Assembly (NCBI RefSeq): GCF_018332695.1
Contig: NZ_BOQN01000026.1
Location: 1-52,099, forward strand
Direction: 5' to 3'
DNA length: 52,099 bases
Origin: Paractinoplanes toevensis
Lineage (GTDB): Bacteria; Actinomycetota; Actinomycetes; Mycobacteriales; Micromonosporaceae
The position numbers were made by a program, and so were the translations under genes. Within the stretch, counting starts at the first letter, position 1, and every line of letters begins with the position of its first letter. The notes under the pieces are model-generated. The model ran no database searches. It worked only from the letters and a program-made list of their open reading frames with translations, and was not told the DNA's origin. This document shows positions 1-6,792 of this stretch, one piece after another.

Positions 1-658
1 CGAGGGCTCGGTGGAGGATGGCGATCGTGTCGGCGGAGGAGCCGGGGACCGCGTCGGCCGAGCGGAGGATGCCGTAGGCGACGCCGGAGGCGAGCGAGCC
101 GAGCAGGGTGCGCTTGCCCAGCCGGACCCGGCCGTGGATGGCGTTGAGCAGCGGCGTCAGGTGGTCGTCGAGCAGCGAGCGGCGCAGCTCGGCGAGCAGG
201 GCCTCCTCGTCGGCGACGACCCGGACCCGGGGGTCCGCGATCAGCGCGAGCGGGTCGTTCGGCAGGACCGCGACCGGGATGTCGGCGCGCAGGCCCAGGG
301 TGAGCAGCGGGCGCGGGTCGTTGAAGTGCACGAGCACGTTGTCGCTGCTCAGCAGGGGCACGCGGCGGGCCGAGGCGTAGCCGAGGACGGCCGGCAGGGC
401 CGACCAGTAGGTGTAGGCCTTCCAGGCGAGGGCGGCGGCGGCGTGCGGCTGAGCGTTCCACCGGCGGCCGGCCGTGGCGAGGAGGAGATCGAGCTTCTGC
501 TCGGCGAGCTCGGTGGCGGGCGCCCAGCCGGTCTGATCATGGACCAGGAGGTCGGGGGCGAGGCCGGCGATCTCGGTGCTGGTGCCGAACATCGTGGTCA
601 GCGTCGCGGTCACCGGGGTGAGGGGCGCGAGAACGGGGGTCGTCAGAGCAGTGGTCAC
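1..658 (-). CDS. FhuF-like (2Fe-2S) ferric iron reductase, 3' end cut by window edge
   Basis: The reading frame stays open from a GTG at 658 to base 1 (about 219 residues), so the C-terminus lies outside the window. The protein has the features of actinobacterial FhuF-like ferric-siderophore reductases: an aromatic stretch WKAYTYWSALPAVLGYA, then SSDNVLVHFNDPRPL, then a helix GKRTLLGSLASGVAYGI like the conserved FhuF core. The four-cysteine 2Fe-2S motif that defines the family would lie beyond base 1 and cannot be seen. FhuF-like proteins reduce Fe(III)-siderophores in the cytoplasm to release iron. A DtxR/IdeR-like box lies about 90 bases upstream, which supports iron-repressed expression. 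GGAG stands 12 bases before the GTG, so the start is only moderately supported. The family call rests on the N-terminal half alone. Confidence 0.7.
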   Translation of the reverse strand, partial: MTTALTTPVLAPLTPVTATLTTMFGTSTEIAGLAPDLLVHDQTGWAPATELAEQKLDLLLATAGRRWNAQPHAAAALAWKAYTYWSALPAVLGYASARRVPLLSSDNVLVHFNDPRPLLTLGLRADIPVAVLPNDPLALIADPRVRVVADEEALLAELRRSLLDDHLTPLLNAIHGRVRLGKRTLLGSLASGVAYGILRSADAVPGSSADTIAILHRAL

Positions 659-748
659 TGACCGCTACCGCTCCGAAGCGCCATAACCGCTTTCACCTCG
701 CCGTACCTCGTCTACCCGGGCTCTCCGAGACGACTCACCGTACACCTC

Positions 749-767
749 TAAGGCTAGCCTAACCAAC
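749..767 (-). promoter_or_regulatory. DtxR/IdeR (DmdR)-like iron box
   Basis: The 19 bases centred on the perfect 10-bp palindrome AGGCTAGCCT match about 14 of 19 positions of the actinobacterial iron-box consensus (TTAGGTTAGSCTAACCTAA type), including an unbroken AGCCTAACC. The site lies 90 bases upstream of the FhuF-like gene on the minus strand. Iron-loaded IdeR/DmdR repressors bind such boxes. A weaker half-match, GGCAA-N3-TTGCC followed by TAAC, lies near 801-817. Confidence 0.6.
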
Positions 768-943
768 GCACCCAACCCGATCTTTCGGACGAATACCCTC
801 GGCAAGGGTTGCCTAACAGTGTGTTCCGGCGTTGCCGAAGACGATGGCCGAATCGTCAAGGTATCTGTCGGCTAAGTGCTACTAGCACCTTGTGGACATG
901 GAGCGGCGGCGACACTGAAACTCTCGTCGCGAAGGGGACATCG

Positions 944-2479
944 ATGATGACCACCTCGCCCGTCGAGCGGGCCGCTGACCAATTCGTAACGGCGCTGGCG
1001 CACTGGCGGGTCGAGCGCGGCATGAGCAAGAAGCAACTGGCCGCACGCATGGGGTTCGACCCCTCGTACGTCAGCCATGTCGAGGGGCGCCGACATAAAC
1101 CCACCGAGGACTTCGCCCGTCGGGCGGAAGCCGTCCTCGGCGCCGGCGGGCTGATCTGGCAGCGCTTCCAGGAGTACGACGAACTGCGTCACGCGCGGGG
1201 CGCCACCCTTCATCGTGATCCACCCGTGCCGGTCCAGTGGATGCCGCCCGGCACCGGCGTGATCGTCGAGCAGGAAATCGCCGAGCTGACCTACGCCGAC
1301 GGCGCCTACCGCTGCCGGGTGCGCCGCAACCTCTACAACGCCGGCTCCGAGCCGGTCACCCGGTACCTCGTGAAGATCTCCGTGGACCGGTACCCGCACG
1401 ATCCGACCGGCTCCAACCGGCACCACCGCCGGCACCCGCTCACCTTCGAGGAAATGAACATCGAGGCGATCGCCGGTGAGGGTGCCGCCATCGAGGCGAT
1501 GCAGTGGCGGGTCAAGCTCGACCGGGACGCGGCCAAGGAGGTCTGGCTGCTCTTCGCGAACGAGCGCGGGCAGTTCCCGCTCTACCCGGGTGAGCGGACG
1601 ACGATCGAATACGCGTACACGGTCGGCGTCGAGAAGTGGGGCCAGTGGTTCCAGCGGGCCGTGCGCCTGCCCACCCGGCGCATCACCGTCCGGCTCAACT
1701 TCCCGGCCACGTTCGACCCGCAGGTGTGGGGCGTCGAGACGTCGCTGGCCGCCGAGGTGCCGGTGCGCACCCCGCTCGAACGCCACCAGGACGGCGACCG
1801 GGCGATCTTCGAGTGGACCACCGACGCGCCGCTGCTGAACGCGCGCTACCGGCTCGAATGGCGGTTCCGCGGGCCGGGCGCGCCGTCGTACGCCGAGTAC
1901 GCCCCCGGCGAGGAGAACGGCAAGCCGCGCGCCTCGACCGCGATGCGTGGCATCGGAATAGTGCAGCGCGGCTCCGACCTGCTGCGCCAGCGCGCCCGGC
2001 ACTTCCAGCTGCCGCGCGAGGCGACCGACGCGCGGGAAGCGGTGAGCGCACTGCTCACCTCGCTGCGCCGGCTCGAGGACCTGCACGACTTCAGCAAGGG
2101 CGTCGGCCTGTCCGCGCCGCAGATCGGCCGCTCGGTGGCGGCCGCGGTGGTCCGCCCGCCGGACCGGGCCGCCGACCCGGTGGTGCTGCTCAACCCGCGG
2201 ATTGTCGGTGAGTCGGGCGACCGCGACGAGCAGTACGAAGGATGCCTGTCCTTCTTCGACTATCGCGGCCTCGTCCGGCGGCCGCTGCGTATCGAGGTGG
2301 AGCACGCCCGCTACGACGGCGCCCGGGTGATCACGTCGTTCGACCGCGCGATGGCGCGGCTGGTCGCACACGAGATCGACCACCTCGAGGGCCGGCTGTA
2401 CGTGGACCGGATGCACGCCGAATCCAACCTGGTACCGGTGGCGAACTACCAACAGACCGGCCGTCCCTGGGATTACTAG
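944..2479 (+). CDS. XRE helix-turn-helix protein fused to a peptide deformylase domain
   Basis: 511 residues. The ATG at 944 is chosen because AAGGGG precedes it at normal spacing; an in-frame extension to 809 has no ribosome site and non-coding-like composition. Residues about 10-70 form an XRE-type HTH (KKQLAARMGFDPSYVSHVEG). Residues about 95-310 are a beta-rich middle region I cannot name. Residues about 360-500 are a peptide deformylase: motif 1 GVGLSAPQ (386-393), motif 2 EGCLS (432-436) and motif 3 HEIDH (476-480), so the metal-binding Cys and two His and the catalytic Glu are all present. Deformylases remove N-formyl groups from new proteins with Fe(II) or Zn(II). Fusion to a DNA-binding domain suggests a regulator that uses, or senses through, a deformylase fold. 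Its stop shares the CTAG with the convergent neighbour. Confidence 0.85.
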   Translation: MMTTSPVERAADQFVTALAHWRVERGMSKKQLAARMGFDPSYVSHVEGRRHKPTEDFARRAEAVLGAGGLIWQRFQEYDELRHARGATLHRDPPVPVQWMPPGTGVIVEQEIAELTYADGAYRCRVRRNLYNAGSEPVTRYLVKISVDRYPHDPTGSNRHHRRHPLTFEEMNIEAIAGEGAAIEAMQWRVKLDRDAAKEVWLLFANERGQFPLYPGERTTIEYAYTVGVEKWGQWFQRAVRLPTRRITVRLNFPATFDPQVWGVETSLAAEVPVRTPLERHQDGDRAIFEWTTDAPLLNARYRLEWRFRGPGAPSYAEYAPGEENGKPRASTAMRGIGIVQRGSDLLRQRARHFQLPREATDAREAVSALLTSLRRLEDLHDFSKGVGLSAPQIGRSVAAAVVRPPDRAADPVVLLNPRIVGESGDRDEQYEGCLSFFDYRGLVRRPLRIEVEHARYDGARVITSFDRAMARLVAHEIDHLEGRLYVDRMHAESNLVPVANYQQTGRPWDY

Positions 2480-3621
2480 TTCATGTCGGTGAAGCTGTCG
2501 TACTTTATGCGCACCGACGGCACCTGCATCTCGGCCAGCGTCTTCAGCGTCGACTTCACCATCGGCCCGGAGCCGGACACGAAGAAGTCGTGGTTGTTCC
2601 ACGGGCCGTACCGCGCGACCACGTCCGAGATGTTGCCCTGCTCGCCGGGGAAGGTCGGGTCCTCGCTGCACGCCGTGACGACCGACAGCCACGGATAGCG
2701 GGCCGCGAGCCGGTTCAGGTCGGCCAGGTCGTAGAGGTCCTCGCGGCTCTTCGCGCCGAAGAAGACGTGCACCCAGCGCGTCCGGTTGTACCGGGTGAGC
2801 TCCTCCAGCAGCGACTTCACCGGCGCCAGACCGGTGCCGCCGGCGATGAACACGGCATCCCGGGTCGACCGCCGATCCAGGTTCATGGTCCCCATCGGGG
2901 CGGCCAGCTTGATCATGTCGCCGACCTGGAGCCGGCGCACCAGCGCACTGGACACCCAGCCGGCCCCCACCGACCGCACGTGGAACTCGAGCGTGTTGTC
3001 CCGGCGCGGCGCGTTCGCGACCGAATACGTCCGCCACAGCCGCGGCTGGTACTTCGTGCACTCGATGCTGAGGTACTGCCCGGCCCGGAACTCCAGCGCC
3101 TGCATCGGCTGCACGGTGAAGACGGCGAGGTCGCGGCCCCGGCGCTCGTGCGCCACCACCTCGGCGTACCAGTAGGGCGGGTTGGTGTCGGCGTCGGCGC
3201 CGGCCATCATGCGTGAGGCGATCACCGCGTACGCGTCCGCCCACGCCTGGTCGTACTCGACGCCCCACTCCTCGCCCGCGTACGCCCGCATCGCCTCGAT
3301 CAATGCGCCCCCCACCACCTCGTAGTGTTCTGGTTCCACGTGGAACTTCTTGTGGTCACGACCGAGCGCCTTGAGGTACTCGTCGAACTTCTCCGGGTCG
3401 TCCAGGGTCTGCACCGCGGTGACGATCGCGTTCAGCAGACGGGAGCGCTGCACGTCCATGTGCACCGGAAACAGCTCCCGCAGATCCGGGTGAGACAGGA
3501 AGATCCGGGCGTAGAAGTAGCCGGCGACCTTGTCCTGATGCTCCTCGACGAGTGTCCAGCTCTCCTTGAGCAAGCGAGCGAGGTCTCCCATGCCCTTCAG
3601 GGTGGTCACGTCAGTCGCCAA
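2476..3621 (-). CDS. Flavohaemoglobin-like protein (globin + FAD/NAD reductase)
   Basis: Up to 381 residues. Residues about 10-140 are a globin domain; H90, in RDHKKFHVEPEHY, fits the proximal haem-ligand position of flavohaemoglobins. Residues about 150-255 are the FAD-binding barrel with RTYSVANAP, the usual RxYS flavin motif. Residues about 260-381 bind NAD(P)H, with GGTGLAPVKSLLEEL and a GSGPM loop. This is the layout of nitric oxide dioxygenases, which turn NO into nitrate at the cost of NAD(P)H in the cytoplasm. The start is uncertain: TTG at 3621, GTG at 3609 and ATG at 3591 are in frame and none has a convincing ribosome site. The gene overlaps the stop of the HTH-deformylase gene by four bases. 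Its exact substrate is inferred. Confidence 0.85.
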   Translation of the reverse strand: MATDVTTLKGMGDLARLLKESWTLVEEHQDKVAGYFYARIFLSHPDLRELFPVHMDVQRSRLLNAIVTAVQTLDDPEKFDEYLKALGRDHKKFHVEPEHYEVVGGALIEAMRAYAGEEWGVEYDQAWADAYAVIASRMMAGADADTNPPYWYAEVVAHERRGRDLAVFTVQPMQALEFRAGQYLSIECTKYQPRLWRTYSVANAPRRDNTLEFHVRSVGAGWVSSALVRRLQVGDMIKLAAPMGTMNLDRRSTRDAVFIAGGTGLAPVKSLLEELTRYNRTRWVHVFFGAKSREDLYDLADLNRLAARYPWLSVVTACSEDPTFPGEQGNISDVVARYGPWNNHDFFVSGSGPMVKSTLKTLAEMQVPSVRIKYDSFTDMN

Positions 3622-3735
3622 CCCGACGCACGAAAAGTGCGACTCGTCTCAGTGCGGGTCAGGGTGGTCGGCGCGTCGCTTGCCCGGATAGGTCCGTTTG
3701 TGCTTAGCGGGTTCTCGTTGCTTTATTGTTCCCGC

Positions 3736-4503
3736 GTGACCCTAGATCGCGTTACGCCCAGCAGACGCGTGCTCACCGGCGAGATCGTCATCGTGCTGTT
3801 CCTGTCCCTCGGACAGTCGGCGGTCTACGCGGTCGTATCGCTGATCGCCAAGCTGACCGCCGGCAAGCCGCTGTCGTCGCAGTCCGCGGTCCTCAACGCG
3901 TCTCGGTCACCCCGGCCCTACCTGGACCTCACCTACCAGCTGCTGGAGATCGGGTTCTCGCTGGTGCCGGTCGCGCTGGTGCTGTACCTGCTGATGCGCG
4001 ACCAGACCCCGGTGCGCCGCGAGCTCGGCCTGACGGCCGACCGGAAACGCTTCGACCTCGGCTGGGGTACGTTGCTCGCCGCCTGCATCGGGATTCCCGG
4101 GCTTGCGCTGGTGTACGTGGCACAACTGCTCGGCCTCAACGCGCAGATCGTCCCCGCCGCGCTGCAGTCGGTCTGGTGGGCCGTGCCGGTGCTGGTGCTG
4201 TCCGCGGTGCAGAACGCCGTACTCGAAGAGGTCATCGTCGTCGGCTACCTGATGACCCGGCTCCGGTCGATGTCGGTGCAGGTGATCTGGGTGGTGGCGG
4301 CGTCGGCCGTGCTGCGCGGGTCGTACCACCTCTACCAGGGGTTCGGAGCCTTCGTCGGCAACGCGGTGATGGGGGTGGTGTTCGCCCTGTTCTTCCTGCG
4401 CTTCAAACGGGTGATGCCGCTGATCGTGGCGCACAGCATCCTGGATATCGCCGCATTCGTCGGGTACACCCTGCTGCCCGACTCGTGGCTGACCTGGATC
4501 TGA
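3736..4503 (+). CDS. CPBP family intramembrane metalloprotease
   Basis: 255 residues with about six to seven hydrophobic segments. The three family motifs are visible: EE at 164-165 within LEEVIVVGY, H198 in RGSYHLYQG and H233 in PLIVAHSILD. CPBP (Abi/CAAX-like) proteins cleave inside or next to the membrane; some handle prenylated peptides, others act in bacteriocin self-immunity. The substrate here is unknown. The usual Arg of EExxxR is absent, which is common in divergent members. The GTG at 3736 is chosen because the frame upstream runs through the promoter of the divergent globin gene. TATTGT lies six bases before the GTG with no ribosome site between, so the message may be leaderless. 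The end of the gene enters a 24-bp tandem repeat. Confidence 0.8.
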   Translation: MTLDRVTPSRRVLTGEIVIVLFLSLGQSAVYAVVSLIAKLTAGKPLSSQSAVLNASRSPRPYLDLTYQLLEIGFSLVPVALVLYLLMRDQTPVRRELGLTADRKRFDLGWGTLLAACIGIPGLALVYVAQLLGLNAQIVPAALQSVWWAVPVLVLSAVQNAVLEEVIVVGYLMTRLRSMSVQVIWVVAASAVLRGSYHLYQGFGAFVGNAVMGVVFALFFLRFKRVMPLIVAHSILDIAAFVGYTLLPDSWLTWI

Positions 4504-4560
4504 GCGCGCCAGGTCGGCTGGATCTGAGCGCGCCGAGTCGGCTGGATCTGAGCGCGCGCC
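4495..4560. repeat. Three tandem 24-bp units at the 3' end of the CPBP gene
   Basis: The unit TGGATCTGAGCGCGCC followed by RRGTCGGC begins at 4495, 4519 and 4543; the last copy is partial. The first unit contains the TGA stop of the CPBP gene. Twenty-four bases is eight codons, so expansion would not change the frame. No function is evident. Confidence 0.85.
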
Positions 4561-4612
4561 GGGCCTCCGGCCTGCGCCATCCGCGCGCCGAGTCGTCGGC
4601 CTGCGCCTTTGG

Positions 4613-6319
4613 TCAGGCCGGGGTTCGGGCGGCCTTGTAATAGGCCTCGGCCCGGGCGGCCACGCTCTGCGCCGACGCCGTGCTGGTCAGCACCGCGGCG
4701 AGCAGGCTGGTGCCCGGGAAGAACCGATTGGCCAGCCGAAGCACCGTCCAGCCGCCCGCCTGAGCGGCGACCAGGCGACCGAAACGCCACACCGCGTCGC
4801 TGAGGCCACCGTCCTCATAGGCCGGCCGGCGGGCGGCGGCCAGCGCCTCCTCCGCATCCGACCGAGTCGGATGCACGCGGGTGATGACCAACAGGTCGGC
4901 GGCCCGCTCCGGGTCCGTCGGATCCAGGCCGTACGCGGCGGCCAGGTGCAACACCAGCTCGGCATGCGTGACCGCGGTCGTGCCGAGCAGGGTGATCGGG
5001 GCGTACGACCCGGCCACCGCCCCGACGATGCCACCCACACTGCCGAACCGGGTGAACTGCTGCTTGGCCAGTCGAGCAACGGCCCGGTCATCGGCCGCCG
5101 GGTAGGACTCACGGATCTGAGCGGCCCAGTCCCGGGCCTTCGGACCGAACGTCTGCACGGCGGCCAGAGCGAGCAGTTCCGGCGCGTGCCCAGGGTCGGC
5201 GACAAGCTGGGCCCAGGGGTCGGTGCGCTCACCCGCGACGACCGGCGAATCCTCAACGTTTGCCGGTTCGGCTGTGGCGGTCGGCTCTAGCTGCACGTTC
5301 GCCGCGGGGCGTTCCACGGCGGCTGAAGTTGCTGTGGGAGTTGACTCAGCCTGCCCGTTCGTCACGGGGTCGGCCGGGGCCTCAACCACGGCGGGAGTGG
5401 CGGTGGGGGTCGGCTCAGCCTGCACAGTCGCCGACGGGGCGGCCGAGGCTTCCACGACGGAAGGGGCCTCGATCACCGGGGGCGTTGCCGCGGGTGCCGG
5501 TTCAACGGCCGGTTCGGCGACGAGGTTGGCGGCGGGTTCGGCGGCCAGTTTGGTGGCCGGTTCAATAGCCGGGTTGGCGGCCGGGTTGGCGGTGGCCGGA
5601 GGCGGTGGGGTGGCGGCCTCCTGGTTCGGCGCGGCCTTGCGAGGTGCGCGCTTGGTCGGCGCGGCCTTCTTCGGTGTGGCTGCCTTCTTTGCCGGGGCGC
5701 GCTTCGCCGGTCGCGAGGTCACAGCGGCGGGCTGGGCCTGGGCGCTCAGTTTGGCCTGCGTGCTCGCCTCGGCGCTCGGCTGGCCGTCGGCGTTCGGTTG
5801 GGCCTGAGCGCTGGGCTGGGCTTGGGCGCTCGGCTGGCCCTCGGCGCTCGGCTGGGCCTGAGTGCTCGGCTGGGCTTGGGCGCTGGGCTGGGCTTGGGCG
5901 CTCGGTCGACGCTGGGCGCGGGGCCGGGTCGGGGCGCTCCCCGGCTCTGCCTGGGTGTTGGGCGGCTCGGGCGGGGCCGACGGTGCGGGCGCGGTTGGCT
6001 GTGGTGCCGGGCGCGCCTTGCGAGGCGTGGACCGACCGCCGCCCTGGTCCGTCTCGCCCGTGGGTTGGGTGGGCGGCCGGGATCCCGTACGGGATGGGGG
6101 CTTTTGCGAAGAACGGCCGGATGCGGGGGCAGATGCCGTGCCCCCGTGCGGGTGATCCTCCGCACTGGGAGCCTGGAAGGTGACCGCCGGAGCCGCCTTG
6201 GCGGCGCGGCGCGGAGCCGGCGCGGCAGGCTTTTTCTCGGGCGTGACCGGCTCGGGCGCGCTGAATGCCGGCCGAGCGGGACGAGCACCACGGCGCTCAG
6301 TGGGCGGCTTCTCCTCCAT
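4613..6319 (-). CDS. Ala/Pro-rich repeat protein with a conserved C-terminal domain, function unknown
   Basis: 568 residues from the ATG at 6319; an ATG ten codons upstream (6349) is possible and neither has a good ribosome site. Residues 1 to about 375 are low complexity: Pro/Ala/Lys-rich, with a block of QPSAQA-type hexapeptides encoded at about 5740-5915 and a Lys/Ala stretch (AKKAATPKKAAPTKRAP) resembling histone-H1-like tails. The last 180 or so residues are ordered and helical, starting near DPWAQLVADPGHAPELLALA and containing FGPKARDWAAQIRESYP and ELVLHLAAAYGLDP, similar to helical hypothetical proteins of other actinomycetes (possibly EcsC-like). There is no signal peptide. A basic tail on a small helical domain could bind DNA or the envelope, but I cannot assign a role. 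Confidence 0.65.
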   Translation of the reverse strand: MEEKPPTERRGARPARPAFSAPEPVTPEKKPAAPAPRRAAKAAPAVTFQAPSAEDHPHGGTASAPASGRSSQKPPSRTGSRPPTQPTGETDQGGGRSTPRKARPAPQPTAPAPSAPPEPPNTQAEPGSAPTRPRAQRRPSAQAQPSAQAQPSTQAQPSAEGQPSAQAQPSAQAQPNADGQPSAEASTQAKLSAQAQPAAVTSRPAKRAPAKKAATPKKAAPTKRAPRKAAPNQEAATPPPPATANPAANPAIEPATKLAAEPAANLVAEPAVEPAPAATPPVIEAPSVVEASAAPSATVQAEPTPTATPAVVEAPADPVTNGQAESTPTATSAAVERPAANVQLEPTATAEPANVEDSPVVAGERTDPWAQLVADPGHAPELLALAAVQTFGPKARDWAAQIRESYPAADDRAVARLAKQQFTRFGSVGGIVGAVAGSYAPITLLGTTAVTHAELVLHLAAAYGLDPTDPERAADLLVITRVHPTRSDAEEALAAARRPAYEDGGLSDAVWRFGRLVAAQAGGWTVLRLANRFFPGTSLLAAVLTSTASAQSVAARAEAYYKAARTPA

Positions 6320-6465
6320 GCCGTGGCAGCCTAGCCGCAACGCGACCATTTCACCTGCTGGAGTCCGTTACGCCGCCCGCGCCGCGCGCGAGGGGGCAAC
6401 CTCTTTGTGCGCCCCAGACCGGGTCGGGTATCCTCAACCGTCGGTGGCCTGCAAAGGCCGTCGGG

Positions 6466-6556
6466 GGAGACTTCGCCTAGTCCGGTCTATGGCGCCGCAC
6501 TGCTAATGCGGTTGGGGTTTTATAGCCCCTCCCGGGTTCGAATCCCGGAGTCTCCG
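6466..6556 (+). tRNA. tRNA-Ser (anticodon GCT)
   Basis: 91 nt with a long variable arm typical of class II serine tRNAs. The acceptor stem GGAGACT pairs with AGTCTCC, followed by discriminator G. The anticodon loop CTGCTAA gives GCT, reading AGC/AGT. The T arm CCGGGTTCGAATCCCGG is intact. No CCA is encoded. Confidence 0.95.
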
Positions 6557-6592
6557 CGTGTAAAGCCGGTGTGTATGCTGGCGAAGCACCGG

Positions 6593-6665
6593 GCGCCCGT
6601 AGCTCAATGGATAGAGCATCTGACTACGGATCAGAAGGTTAGGGGTTCGAGTCCCTTCGGGCGCA
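6593..6665 (+). tRNA. tRNA-Arg (anticodon ACG)
   Basis: 73 nt. The acceptor stem GCGCCCG pairs with CGGGCGC, followed by discriminator A. The anticodon stem-loop CTGACTACGGATCAG carries ACG (A34 normally edited to inosine), reading CGT/CGC/CGA. It lies 36 bases after the tRNA-Ser gene, so the two are probably co-transcribed. No CCA is encoded. Confidence 0.95.
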
Positions 6666-6677
6666 CAGTCAGTCAAA

Positions 6678-6718
6678 GGCCGTGACCAGCGGAAACGCCG
6701 GTCACGGCCTTCTTCTTT
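6678..6718 (+). terminator. Intrinsic terminator after the tRNA pair
   Basis: GGCCGTGACC (6678-6687) pairs perfectly with GGTCACGGCC (6700-6709) around a 12-base loop, followed by a T-rich tail TTCTTCTTT. It ends the tRNA transcript and also faces the convergent protease gene. Confidence 0.85.
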
Positions 6719-6792
6719 CCCGAATACCGCGGCCTATTTCCCGACCTTTAGGACGTGGTGCTCGCCGTTCGTCCGGACCGACTTACGAGGCC

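Noticed and set aside
872..3268. A 798-codon open frame on the minus strand across the HTH-deformylase and globin genes
   Set aside because: It is a shadow of two well-recognised genes; its translation is Arg/Gly/Ala-rich without domains, as expected in GC-rich DNA.
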